Of a stretch of 64,000 nucleotides of DNA, positions 10,601 to 18,741 are shown one piece after another. The stretch is from Oscillospiraceae bacterium (GTDB lineage: Bacteria > Bacillota > Clostridia > Oscillospirales > Oscillospiraceae), in assembly GCA_017519975.1 (NCBI GenBank), contig JAFWRM010000032.1, positions 62,001 through 126,000 on the forward strand, given 5' to 3'. The notes beneath the pieces are model-generated. The model ran no database searches and was not told the DNA's origin. It saw nothing but the letters and a program-made list of their open reading frames with translations. Positions within the stretch are counted from its first letter, which is position 1; each line of letters starts with the position of its first letter. Position numbers and translations under genes: made by a program.

Positions 10601-12001
10601 CCGCCGGAGCCCGAAGTGCCGGACTACCGGATCGCGACACCGGAACAGGCGGCGGAACCGGAAAAGAAGAAGGGCCTGTTCGGCCGGATCGCCGGATTCT
10701 TCCGAAAGCTGTGGGAAGCGGTGAAACGGTTCCTGAAAAAGCTGTTCGGAAAAAAGAAAGAGGAGCCTGGTACGGAAAACGTACCGGCCGCGGAGACCGG
10801 CGACGCGCCGAACGGATCGGAAAGCGGTGCGCAGCCGGAAGCACCGTCCGAAACGCCCGCGGATGAACCGGCGGACGCGCAGCCGGCCGCGGAGGATCCC
10901 GACGGGACGGATCCCGCGGGCACGGACGGCGAGGCCGGAGTTCCCGACGGAGCCGAGGAAGGTCCGGCGGATACGCCGGACGACGCCGCGGAGCCGGGCG
11001 AAGGTGCGGACAGCGATGAAACGGGACCGGAGGACTTCCGGCCGCTCATGTCCGTTTCCGCCGGCGGACACCCCGCCGTCCTGACGGATGAGGCCGCCGT
11101 ACCGGCGACGATGACGGTGGATTATGAGGACGCGCAGGCCGTGACCGTTGGCGCGGTACCGGAGAGAAAGAAATACCACGAGAGGTACTATCTGCTGTTC
11201 GGGTACGAGAAGCTCCCGGCGCCGGTCGTTCCGGACCAGACGCTCGACTATCTGCAGGGGCTGGGCTACGGAAGCGGCGCACTGAAGCAGGCAAGGACGG
11301 ACAAGGATCTGGCGGAGCTGATCCGCCGCGGCCTGACCTCCGGCAATGGTCATCTGTGCGATTTCTGCGGAAGACCGCTGAGCGGCATCCAGCACGAGGT
11401 ACTGGCCGACGGCAGAGAACGCTGCAGCGTATGCTCGCATTCGGCGGTGCGCAGCGCCGATGAGTTCGAGAAGATCCTGGCAACGTCACTTCGGAACATG
11501 CACACCTTCTTCGGCGTGCAGATCGACAAGCCCGTGCACGTGCAGATGGTCAACTCCAGAAAGCTGCACCGGAAGCTGGGCAAGACGTTCATTCCCACCG
11601 GGAACCATGACGGACGAATCCTGGGCGTTGCCATCCGGGACAGGGACGGCTATTCGGTACTGGTGGAGAACGGAGCGCCGCGCATCCAGGCGAACATGAC
11701 CCTGGTGCATGAGCTGACGCATATCTGGCAGTATCTCAACTGGGACGCGCAGGAGATCCTGCGCCTGTACGGCAAGGAGCAGGAACTGGAGGTCTACGAA
11801 GGCATGGCCAAGTGGGTGGAGATCCAGTACGCCTACCTGATCGGCGAGAGCGACGCGGGGAAGCGGGAGGAGATCTCGAGCCTGCTGCGGGACGACGAGT
11901 ACGGACGCGGCTTTGTGAAATACGCGAAGAAGTACCCGCTGAGAAGGGATTATCAGACCCTCATCCACACCCCGTTCGAAGACGCAAAGCAGCCGCTGTA
12001 A
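7610..12001 (+). CDS. Large membrane protein with C-terminal DA1-like zinc metallopeptidase domain, 1463 aa
   Basis: Five membrane helices are predicted by eye at about 10-26, 38-56, 85-105, 154-175 and 180-200. A large cytoplasmic region (210-1010) follows. It has alternating strand/helix blocks reminiscent of a helicase or other P-loop core but no visible Walker A motif. Residues about 1018-1051 form a cationic amphipathic helix (KKGLFGRIAGFFRKLWEAVK and on), followed by about 110 residues of Pro/Ala/Glu/Asp-rich, probably disordered linker. The C-terminus has a treble-clef zinc site starting C1250-x2-C1253 and ending CSVCSH. Next comes HELTH (1367-1371) with a downstream Glu in YEGMAKW (E1397), a gluzincin arrangement. 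A LIM-like zinc finger followed by HExxH is the layout of DA1-type peptidases. The order here suggests a tethered regulatory protease. It overlaps the preceding gene by 8 bases. Confidence 0.8.
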   Translation: MTEFLRILRYAAPVLAFVLLGLFSVRVNLKKPVRSRQFLMPAAALILCAAAAIAVSRLYNGIRVRVEPLIDLVMRLVPALSRLNIPYYVFILANILLLAAYLIVKRILISVMKGVFRSGNGLYEGVVGPFYEHDETDGNWYVRRERSQLRGLFRTLFYAALLICTAVMVLSALVYAGGGMSAVFFPVFGLILVGELFFFLDGSTKTEEKSRVSAEEDEAVKLVNYAAMRQVLKKVFPDKLSADSTRANESRPTEPVEQLLDRICASDDPAVENYGLFMRGVYEREHGLDVNYLYSGLDLLTGSSVLFNDPFYYDYVPYIFYPMNRALLQNKKVLVILGRTGTEEDIIQWLRTGLVSVNSTPDLWKTAVLTDGMQELPDVGILTRSSVHDQRLHEKCTPFFEQTAMAVIIEPSKLLVTAQIGLNGVAKRMRRREGAPVVWCGIDKNCDGLVDALSHAVLTNITEVTATERSSGVSSYMLWDADRDRMQHRLLPNISRYLGFGTELSFAALKNQIETAAWYGGEAFPVADMHWIAKQYYYDLLTYAELPATQQTVDERFRTSHDLWNAPVTKNAYITVEDEDHNMFEMRRVFSTRTTSQGFVNILSDEYLLKDYMAENADIFETDPKAIPAIVADYVRSDRNLALRLILMMSGGAVRKEDLIQELALAGVDTDDPVTAFWSLVCRCVNPVGRPVSGELTLTDGRGTERTFTADVIRFREKYDVDCGRVLTLYYIDDENFIRVFVSSLQNADCITEDEKGEVHFLGTELRGHIFQKYLPGQFFTMEGKYYEMVGVTPGGKMLVRRAADHIDGRVSYRQVRRYHISGMQDSTRMGDVRDIAGMKVTRANADITVETPAYWRMDRHNDFAHAKKVQINGIPTRTYHNKQVLRLQLPGEGLTKEILYTVTVLFNEVFRTIFAGSQPYITAVMPGSEAMAEDQPLTCTLTGDMDLGENAIYLIEDSQLDLGLLVSAERCLGRIFEIVCDYLDWHVDAVGRSMNPPPEPEVPDYRIATPEQAAEPEKKKGLFGRIAGFFRKLWEAVKRFLKKLFGKKKEEPGTENVPAAETGDAPNGSESGAQPEAPSETPADEPADAQPAAEDPDGTDPAGTDGEAGVPDGAEEGPADTPDDAAEPGEGADSDETGPEDFRPLMSVSAGGHPAVLTDEAAVPATMTVDYEDAQAVTVGAVPERKKYHERYYLLFGYEKLPAPVVPDQTLDYLQGLGYGSGALKQARTDKDLAELIRRGLTSGNGHLCDFCGRPLSGIQHEVLADGRERCSVCSHSAVRSADEFEKILATSLRNMHTFFGVQIDKPVHVQMVNSRKLHRKLGKTFIPTGNHDGRILGVAIRDRDGYSVLVENGAPRIQANMTLVHELTHIWQYLNWDAQEILRLYGKEQELEVYEGMAKWVEIQYAYLIGESDAGKREEISSLLRDDEYGRGFVKYAKKYPLRRDYQTLIHTPFEDAKQPL

Positions 12002-12010
12002 GCGGCGGAG

Positions 12011-12039
12011 CCTTCCCCGCGGCGCCGCCGCGGGGAAGG
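12011..12039 (+). other. Intercistronic hairpin
   Basis: A perfect 13-bp GC-rich stem with a 3-base loop lies 9 bases after the stop of the peptidase-domain gene and 24 bases before the channel gene. No T-run follows. It could stabilise the upstream message or partly attenuate transcription. Confidence 0.55.
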
Positions 12040-12063
12040 AGCCTGTTACCCTGAGGAGAAGAA

Positions 12064-14169
12064 ATGATCAAGAAACTGAAGGAAAAACTCAGCGTATTCA
12101 CAGTCAAGTATCCGACCCGGACGATCCTGATCGCGATCCTGGTGCTGAACGTTCTGCTGTTCGTCCTCGCGGCCCTGCTGATCTCCGCGCTGGCGCCGCG
12201 GTCGATGGAGCACACGGGCTTCTGGGCGTCCATTTTTTATACCGTCAGCATGATCCTCGACGCCGGCTGCATCCAGTACGTGGTGGCCGAGATCGGCGAG
12301 GCGAGCGTCGGCCTGATCATCGTGTGCATGGTCACGGTGCTGCTGGGTATGGTCACGTTCACCGGCGCTGTGATCGGTTACATTTCCAATTACATCGCCG
12401 GGTTCATCGAGAATTCCCGGTCCGGCTCCCGGGCGCTGAAGATCTCCGGCCATACGGTGATCCTGAACTGGAATTCCCGCGCTTCGGAGATCATCAACGA
12501 CCTGCTGTATACGGGTAAGAAGGAGATCGTGGTCATCCTGGTCGGCGAAAACGGCGAGGCCGTGAAACGCGAGATCAGCGACCGAATCTCCGCGACCATG
12601 AGGGCCGACCAGCAGCTGCTGCAGGCCGAATGCGAAGGGATGCCGCTGCTGAGCCGGCTGCGCTACGTGCGGAAACACCGGACGAAAAACCGCGTAACGG
12701 TGATCGTACGGGAAGGGGATACCTACTCCACAAAGCACCTGAACGACATCTCGATCTCCCAGGCGGGCACGGTCATCCTGCTGTCCAGCGACCTGCAGAA
12801 TTCCACCTGCCGGTACGGCAACATCGAGATGAAGGAAGAGCGGGAGAAGGGAAATCCTAATACGATCAAGACGTTGGTGCAGGTGGCGGAGATGACGGCG
12901 AGCGAAGACTCCGCGGACGATCAGATCATCATCGTCGAGGTCGAGGACGAGTGGACGGAAAAGCTGGTGGCCAGGATCATCGCCCACAAGGAGAAGCAGG
13001 GCAAATGCCGCATCACCCCGGTGCCCGTCAACCGGATCCTGGGTCAGATCCTGTCCCAGTTCTCCATCATGCCTGAACTGAATACGGTTTACAGCGAGCT
13101 GTTTTCCAACCGCGGCGCGGAGTTCTTCTTCGAACCCCGCCACGCCGAGGCGGAAGCCGAGGGCGCCGCGGACGACGAGATCCGCGCCTACATGGCCACC
13201 CACGACCACGCCATCCCGCTGACGGTGATGGATACGCCGACCGGCGGCGAGGTGTATATGGTGGCCAATTCCATCGAAGACTGCCGGCGTCACGGAAAAC
13301 CCTGTGTCGTGGATACTCCGGTCCGGGTGAATGCGGAGTACCATCTGCAGCCGCGCAACGTGGTCATCATCGGGCACAACAGCAAGAACGCCGAGATCAT
13401 GAATGGGTTCAACGCCTTCCACGCGGAGCATCAGCTGCCGGACCGGGAGATCCTGAACATTACGGTGATCGATTCCCAGAAGAGCCTGGACCGTCTGGAC
13501 AACTACGCGAAGTACCCGTACGTTACGAAGAAGGTGGCGGCGGAGCTGTACGAGGCGCAGAAGATCCGAAAGGCCATCGAGGAAGCGGTGGACAGCCACC
13601 AGGGAGATACCAGCGTGCTGATCCTGTCCGACGATACCGCGCCGGCGGAGGATATCGACTCCGCCGCGCTGACCTACCTGATCTACGTACAGGATATCAT
13701 CTTCGACCGCATGCAGGCGGATCCGGAATTCGACCGGGAGAGCATCGACGTGGTCGTAGAGATCCTGAATCCGAAGAATTACGACGTCGTTCACAACTAC
13801 AGCGTGGACAACGTGGTCATCAGCAACCGGTACATCAGCAAGATGGTGACCCAGATCGGGCGCAAGCAGGCGCTGTTCGAATTCTATTCGGACATCCTCA
13901 CCTACGACGTGGAGAACGCAGAGGAGTACGAGAGCAAGGAGCTTTACATCAAGGAGGCCAGCCGCTTCTTCGACGGCGGGCTGCCGGCCCCGTGCTCAGC
14001 CCGGCAGCTGATCCGCGCCGTATACGACGCGTCGCCCGAGGGAAACAAGGCGGTGCTTCTGGGGTACGCCAGCCCCGGCGGAAAGATGGTGCTGTTCTCA
14101 GGAGATCTGAGACAGATTCCCGTCGTTCTGACGGAAAGGGACAAGCTGATCGTATTCAGCAATCATTGA
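12064..14169 (+). CDS. CASTOR/POLLUX/DMI1-like ion channel with RCK domains, 701 aa
   Basis: The N-terminus has a membrane helix (19-43), a re-entrant pore segment (52-75) and a second membrane helix (81-114). The pore segment carries LDAGC at 65-69 where the plant CASTOR/POLLUX/DMI1 family has an ADAGN/ADSGN-type filter instead of the TVGYG of potassium channels. A first Rossmann-type RCK domain starts near 127 (SGHTVILNWN). A second strand-turn (NVVIIGHNSK) near 430 marks the second RCK unit. This is the usual layout of that family, which forms tetramers gated by ligand binding to the RCK ring. The ion selectivity cannot be read from sequence. GAGGAG lies 9 bases before the ATG. It follows the peptidase-domain gene on the same strand and probably supplies ion-dependent signalling for the cluster. 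Confidence 0.8.
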   Translation: MIKKLKEKLSVFTVKYPTRTILIAILVLNVLLFVLAALLISALAPRSMEHTGFWASIFYTVSMILDAGCIQYVVAEIGEASVGLIIVCMVTVLLGMVTFTGAVIGYISNYIAGFIENSRSGSRALKISGHTVILNWNSRASEIINDLLYTGKKEIVVILVGENGEAVKREISDRISATMRADQQLLQAECEGMPLLSRLRYVRKHRTKNRVTVIVREGDTYSTKHLNDISISQAGTVILLSSDLQNSTCRYGNIEMKEEREKGNPNTIKTLVQVAEMTASEDSADDQIIIVEVEDEWTEKLVARIIAHKEKQGKCRITPVPVNRILGQILSQFSIMPELNTVYSELFSNRGAEFFFEPRHAEAEAEGAADDEIRAYMATHDHAIPLTVMDTPTGGEVYMVANSIEDCRRHGKPCVVDTPVRVNAEYHLQPRNVVIIGHNSKNAEIMNGFNAFHAEHQLPDREILNITVIDSQKSLDRLDNYAKYPYVTKKVAAELYEAQKIRKAIEEAVDSHQGDTSVLILSDDTAPAEDIDSAALTYLIYVQDIIFDRMQADPEFDRESIDVVVEILNPKNYDVVHNYSVDNVVISNRYISKMVTQIGRKQALFEFYSDILTYDVENAEEYESKELYIKEASRFFDGGLPAPCSARQLIRAVYDASPEGNKAVLLGYASPGGKMVLFSGDLRQIPVVLTERDKLIVFSNH

Positions 14170-14176
14170 ATCCCCC

Positions 14177-14205
14177 TTGCGGATTTCCCCGCTAAGAGCT
14201 ATAAT
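14177..14205 (+). promoter_or_regulatory. Sigma-A type promoter for the YbjN-like gene
   Basis: TTGCGG at 14177-14182, a 17-base spacer, then a perfect TATAAT at 14200-14205. The start codon of the downstream gene is 36 bases further on. It gives this small gene expression independent of the long upstream operon. Confidence 0.7.
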
Positions 14206-14241
14206 GGCATAAAGCATTTTTATCACATGGAGGTCTTTTCT

Positions 14242-14655
14242 ATGGCAACTTATAAAGAGGCGTTCGTAGCTTATCTTCAGAAGGAAGGTCTGAAATACAC
14301 GGACATCGACGAGCGTGCCGTCCGCATGTCCTGGAACGCCGATAACGTGGCCGCCGGCCTTGAGATCCTCGTCATTTTCGACAAGGAGAATCACAACGGC
14401 GTTCACTTCATGTGCACCGGGTTCTGCAAGGTCCCCGAGAACAAGCTCGGCGCCATGCTGATCGCCTGCAACGAGGCCAACAAGCAGTACCGGTGGTTCA
14501 AGTTCTACGTGACTGACAAGCAGGAGATCATGGCCGAGGATGACGCCATCCTGGACATGGCCAACGTCGGCGAGGAGTGCGTCGAGTTGGTCGCCCGCAT
14601 GGTCAACGTGGTGGATGAAGCCTATCCCTCTTTCATGAAGGCGATCTACGCCTGA
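14242..14655 (+). CDS. YbjN-like small protein, 137 aa
   Basis: A small acidic, soluble protein with no signal peptide or membrane helix. Its pattern (a short N-terminal helix, then strands containing AGLEILVIFD and GVHFMCTGFCKV, then helices ending in MVNVVDEAYPSFMKAIY) fits the YbjN / type III chaperone-like fold. Members are thought to act as binding or chaperone-type proteins, and no enzymatic residues are expected. The start was chosen as the ATG 9 bases after GGAGG; an in-frame ATG 15 bases earlier has no ribosome site. It has its own promoter upstream and a terminator downstream, so it may be made in excess of its neighbours. Confidence 0.65.
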   Translation: MATYKEAFVAYLQKEGLKYTDIDERAVRMSWNADNVAAGLEILVIFDKENHNGVHFMCTGFCKVPENKLGAMLIACNEANKQYRWFKFYVTDKQEIMAEDDAILDMANVGEECVELVARMVNVVDEAYPSFMKAIYA

Positions 14656-14667
14656 ACCACCTGTTTC

Positions 14668-14704
14668 GCCGTTCCGTCCGCATACCGGGCGGAACGGCTG
14701 TTTT
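14668..14704 (+). terminator. Rho-independent terminator after the YbjN-like gene
   Basis: A 13-bp stem with one mismatch (14668-14680 with 14686-14698) and a 5-base loop, followed by TGTTTTCATTTT. It is only 30 bases before the ATPase start, so read-through must supply the downstream genes unless they have another promoter. Confidence 0.7.
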
Positions 14705-14734
14705 CATTTTATGGAGGAAGGGAAGAAACCAACG

Positions 14735-16693
14735 ATGAAGATCGATCTGAGCTTTGATCCGGCCTGGTTCTACAGCAGCGAAAGAAACATATTCAGCATC
14801 GGCAAGGTCATACGGTATTTTGAGGAGAACTGCGGGGACGACGTTCACGTGCTGGAACGGACGCAGATGTCCTGCTCCCTCGAAGTGGAACGGGAGAATG
14901 GCGGCGGAGAACTGATCCGGCAGTTCAACGAGTTTCTGAAGGAGACGATCTGTGCCGACGTGAAGCCGGGGACCGAACCGTATCAGATCACCGTCGACGG
15001 AGAGATAAAACGCAACGAAGCCGCCGCTTTTCCGCCGGACGTAAGAAAGCCGGGGGCGGAAGGCGCTCCGGCGGCCGCCATGACCGCCATCGAGGATCTT
15101 GTCGGGGCGGACGCCTTCAAGGCACTCTGCCGGGAACTGCAGGCCGAAGCGCCGGGACTTCTGGCGGACGGAACGGCGCCGCTGTTCCGCCGCACGGCGT
15201 ACCTGTTCGCCGCTGCCCAGGGGGCCGGCGGGGAGGAGGTCGTGCCGCTGTTCGACCGTCTGCTGCATGAAACCGGACTGCTTGAGGGTGCCTCCGATCC
15301 GTTCCGGCTCACGATGGAACCGGATAAGGACGGGAACCTGGTCCTTTCCGGCGGGACCGTGGAGGGCGCCTATTCCAACGCGCGCCTCGTGCTCATTTCC
15401 ATTGGCGCCGCCCTGGACCGAACGCAGGAAAGGGAATTCAAGTCGGTCCTGCTGGAGATCTTCCGCCGGAACAGGGACTGCGTCACCGTTTTCCAGATGC
15501 CGTACGCCTCCCAGACCCTGCGGGAACGGGTACTGGAGGATCTGAGCGACATCCTGTCCGTCGAGGCGGTCGTTTTTCCGCCGCTCAACGAGGTGGAGCT
15601 TCGGCAGATCGCGGAACGTGAGCTTGCCGCCTACGCCTACGAGGCCGAGGAGGAGGTCTGGCCTCTCTATCAGGCAAAGCTGGAACAGGAAGGGAGAGAC
15701 GGCTGCTTCTACGGCGCGGATACAGTGCGGAAGGTCACCGGGGAGATGATCCTCGCGGCCCGGCGCACGCGCACTCAGGAACAGCCCGAAAAGGTCGTCA
15801 CCGCGAAGGCGATGGGATCGCTTCTGCGGCAGAGAAGAGGAGACGCGGAGAGCGGAGGCCTGAACGAACTGGACGCCATGGTCGGGATGGAGCCCGTCGC
15901 GGCGCAGATACGCGAGATGATAAGAAGCGTTCAGTTTGCCCGCAGTGATCCCCAGGGGGAGATCCCGGCCATGCACATGGTGTTCACCGGTAATCCCGGC
16001 ACGGGAAAAACGACGGTCGCCCGCATCGTGGGAAAAGCCCTTCGGGACGCCGGAGTACTGAGGATCGGGAATTTTGTGGAATGCGCGGCGAGAGATCTCG
16101 TGGGACGCTACGTCGGCCATACGGCGCCGAAAACACGCCAGATGTGCGAACGGGCCTATGGGTCGGTGCTGTTCATCGACGAGGCCTATGCGCTGGCATC
16201 CTCAGACTCCGACGTGGATTACGGCAAGGAGGCACTGGCGGCGCTGATCGCGGAGATGGAGAACCACCGCGACGATCTGGTCGTCATCTTCGCCGGATAC
16301 ACGCAGGAAATGAATCGGTTCCTCGACGTCAATCCGGGGCTCAGATCCCGCATCCCGTACCACATTCAGTTCCCCAATTATACGAAGGAAGAGCTGTTCG
16401 AGATCTTCCGGGGAATGATCGGAACGCGGTTTGCCTATGATCCGGCGATCCTGTCCGTGGCGGAAAACTATATCCGTTCCCTGCCGGATGAGCTGCTTGA
16501 GGAGCGTACGTTCGGGAACGGGCGTTTCATACGCAATCTGTACGAAAAACTGTGGAGCAAGGCGGCCATGCGCTCCCCGGGCGTCCGGCCGGACGAACTC
16601 CGGCTGGAACTGGAAGACTTCGACGAGGTCGTGCGCGAAAGCGCCGCGTCCATGGAGACCACGTCAAAGAAACTGCCCCGAGTGGGCTTTTAG
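14735..16693 (+). CDS. CbbX/SpoVK/EccA-type AAA+ ATPase with degenerate first AAA module, 652 aa
   Basis: The C-terminal module has Walker A GNPGTGKT at 419-426, Walker B VLFIDEAYAL near 479-488, sensor VVIFAGYTQEM, and arginine-finger region NPGLRSRIPYHIQF. This is the CbbX/SpoVK/EccA clade, whose members remodel or assemble protein complexes. The preceding region (about 120-340) keeps AAA-like features, such as VLISIGAALD where Walker B would be and FPPLNEVELRQIAE at the lid. It lacks a Walker A, so it looks like an inactive first ring. The first 110 residues are a separate small domain. The ATG at 14735 was chosen because GGAGGAAGGGAAG precedes it; an earlier in-frame ATG at 14711 has no ribosome site. 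It probably acts on the membrane complex encoded upstream. Confidence 0.85.
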   Translation: MKIDLSFDPAWFYSSERNIFSIGKVIRYFEENCGDDVHVLERTQMSCSLEVERENGGGELIRQFNEFLKETICADVKPGTEPYQITVDGEIKRNEAAAFPPDVRKPGAEGAPAAAMTAIEDLVGADAFKALCRELQAEAPGLLADGTAPLFRRTAYLFAAAQGAGGEEVVPLFDRLLHETGLLEGASDPFRLTMEPDKDGNLVLSGGTVEGAYSNARLVLISIGAALDRTQEREFKSVLLEIFRRNRDCVTVFQMPYASQTLRERVLEDLSDILSVEAVVFPPLNEVELRQIAERELAAYAYEAEEEVWPLYQAKLEQEGRDGCFYGADTVRKVTGEMILAARRTRTQEQPEKVVTAKAMGSLLRQRRGDAESGGLNELDAMVGMEPVAAQIREMIRSVQFARSDPQGEIPAMHMVFTGNPGTGKTTVARIVGKALRDAGVLRIGNFVECAARDLVGRYVGHTAPKTRQMCERAYGSVLFIDEAYALASSDSDVDYGKEALAALIAEMENHRDDLVVIFAGYTQEMNRFLDVNPGLRSRIPYHIQFPNYTKEELFEIFRGMIGTRFAYDPAILSVAENYIRSLPDELLEERTFGNGRFIRNLYEKLWSKAAMRSPGVRPDELRLELEDFDEVVRESAASMETTSKKLPRVGF

Positions 16694-16704
16694 GAGGCAA
16701 CGGA

Positions 16705-18699
16705 ATGCAGCAGATCCAACTGGAAGATATTACAAGATACCGGTTCCTGTCCGATCTTCAGTACGCGCCGGGAGGCGGGGCCGCCGCCTTCGTCGTGGCA
16801 GGCGCCGACCTGGAGGAAAACGCCTATGAACGCTATATCTGGGTGTATGAGAACGGAGAGCTCCGGCAGCTGACGGGACTGGGAAAAGAGTCCGGTTTCG
16901 CCTGGCTGGACGACCACCGGCTCGTATTCCCCGCGGTGCGGTCGGCGGCGGAGAAGAAGCGCGCGGAGGAGAAGGATCCCTTTACCTCCTGGTATGTGAT
17001 CGACATCCACGGAGGGGAAGCGAGGCCCTTTTTGACGGCGCCTTTCTCCGCGCAGAGGATCCTTCCTCTGGACGAGACCCATTTCGCCCTGACCGGCGGG
17101 ATCGACGCGACGTGCCCGGATCTTCATCTGCTGACAGGGGAAGAGCGCGCCGCCGTCCTGAAGGAGAAGAAAGAGGGGGCGGACTATGAGGTGATCGACG
17201 AGCTGCCCTACTGGTTCAACGGGGCGGGGTTCGTTAACAAGCGGAGGACCGCACTGTTCCTGGCGGATATCGGCGGGGAGAAACCGACGTTCACCCGCGT
17301 CACCGCGCCGACCGAGAACGCCGGGCGGCCCGAGATCGTAGGAGACGAACTGGTCTTCAGCACGGAAGAGTACACGGTGCGGCAGCCGGTCTACGGGTTC
17401 CGGATCGACGCGGTAAACTGGAAGACCGGTGCAAGGCGCCGGGTATTCGAAACGGAAGAACTCGAACTGAACGGCATTAGCGCCGCGGGCGACACGCTGT
17501 ACCTTTCCGCGACCGACGGAAAACGGCACGGGCTGAACGAGAACGCCTGGGTCTATGCGCTGGATCCCGCGACCGGGGAACTGACCCTGCTTCGCCGGGA
17601 GGAGTACAGCATGTACGGCAGCGTGGGCAGCGACTGCCGCCTGGGCGGAGGACGCGGGAGCGCCGTAAAGGGCGGTTCCCTGTATCACGTGACCACCCGG
17701 GAGGGAAGCGCCATGCTTTACCGGCTGGACCGGGACGGTTCCTCCACCCCAGTGATAACAAAGGAGGGGAGCATCGACTGCTTCGCGGCGTGCGACGACA
17801 GCGACGCCATCCTCCTCATCGCCCTGTACGACATGAAGCTGCAGGAGTTGTATTCCTGGCAGAACGGGCGCCTGACGCAGATCTCCCATTTCAACGACGA
17901 AGCGCTGGCGGATCAGTACGTGGCGCAACCGGAGTATCTGGAGACAAAAAGCGCCGGCATGACCATCGGCGGCTGGGTCCTGAAGCCGAAGGACTTCGAT
18001 CCGTCGAAGACCTATCCCGCCGTACTGGATATCCACGGCGGACCCAAGACGGTGTACGGCCCCGTATTCATGCACGAGATGCAGCTGTGGGCCGGCATGG
18101 GCTACTTCGTGTTTTACTGCAATCCAAAGGGCAGCGACGGACGCGACAGCGCCTTCATGGATATCCGGGGCGAATACGGAGGGACAGATTATGTTAACCT
18201 GATGGATTTCACGGACGCCGTCCTGGCAGCGTATCCGCAGATCGACGCGGCACGCGTGTGCGAGACCGGCGGCAGCTACGGCGGGTTCATGACCAACTGG
18301 ATCATCGGCCATACCGACCGCTTCTGCTGCGCGGCGTCCCAGCGGTCCATTTCCAACTGGCTGAGCTTTTACGGCGTTTCGGACATCGGGCCCTATTTCA
18401 GCTTCGATCAGACGGCGGGGGACCCCTTCGATTCCCCGGAAAAGATGTGGGAGCAGTCCCCGCTGAAATATGCCGCAAACGTGAAAACGCCCACGCTGTT
18501 CATCCATTCCGATGAGGACTACCGCTGCCCGCTGGAGCAGGGGCTGCAGATGGCTGCCGCGCTGATGCAGCACGGCGTGCCGGCAAGGATGTGCCTGTTC
18601 CACGGCGAAAACCATGAGCTTTCGCGCTCCGGAAAACCGAAGCACCGGCTGCGCCGCCTGCGCGAGATCACCGACTGGTTCGAAAAGTACGCCCGGTGA
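16705..18699 (+). CDS. S9 family peptidase (acylaminoacyl/prolyl oligopeptidase type), 664 aa
   Basis: An N-terminal beta-propeller-like region is followed by an alpha/beta-hydrolase domain. The catalytic triad is visible: Ser524 in GGSYGG, Asp605 in HSDEDYRCP, and His637 in GENHEL. This is the S9C layout, cleaving short peptides or N-acylated amino acids. There is no signal peptide, so it should be cytoplasmic. The ATG at 16705 follows AGGAGG closely and lies only 11 bases after the ATPase stop, so the two genes are cotranscribed. Whether it belongs to the membrane machine or is a passenger cannot be decided here. Confidence 0.93.
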   Translation: MQQIQLEDITRYRFLSDLQYAPGGGAAAFVVAGADLEENAYERYIWVYENGELRQLTGLGKESGFAWLDDHRLVFPAVRSAAEKKRAEEKDPFTSWYVIDIHGGEARPFLTAPFSAQRILPLDETHFALTGGIDATCPDLHLLTGEERAAVLKEKKEGADYEVIDELPYWFNGAGFVNKRRTALFLADIGGEKPTFTRVTAPTENAGRPEIVGDELVFSTEEYTVRQPVYGFRIDAVNWKTGARRRVFETEELELNGISAAGDTLYLSATDGKRHGLNENAWVYALDPATGELTLLRREEYSMYGSVGSDCRLGGGRGSAVKGGSLYHVTTREGSAMLYRLDRDGSSTPVITKEGSIDCFAACDDSDAILLIALYDMKLQELYSWQNGRLTQISHFNDEALADQYVAQPEYLETKSAGMTIGGWVLKPKDFDPSKTYPAVLDIHGGPKTVYGPVFMHEMQLWAGMGYFVFYCNPKGSDGRDSAFMDIRGEYGGTDYVNLMDFTDAVLAAYPQIDAARVCETGGSYGGFMTNWIIGHTDRFCCAASQRSISNWLSFYGVSDIGPYFSFDQTAGDPFDSPEKMWEQSPLKYAANVKTPTLFIHSDEDYRCPLEQGLQMAAALMQHGVPARMCLFHGENHELSRSGKPKHRLRRLREITDWFEKYAR

Positions 18700-18741
18700 G
18701 GGCCGGCGGAAGACGCACGGATCACGACCGAACATGGACAA

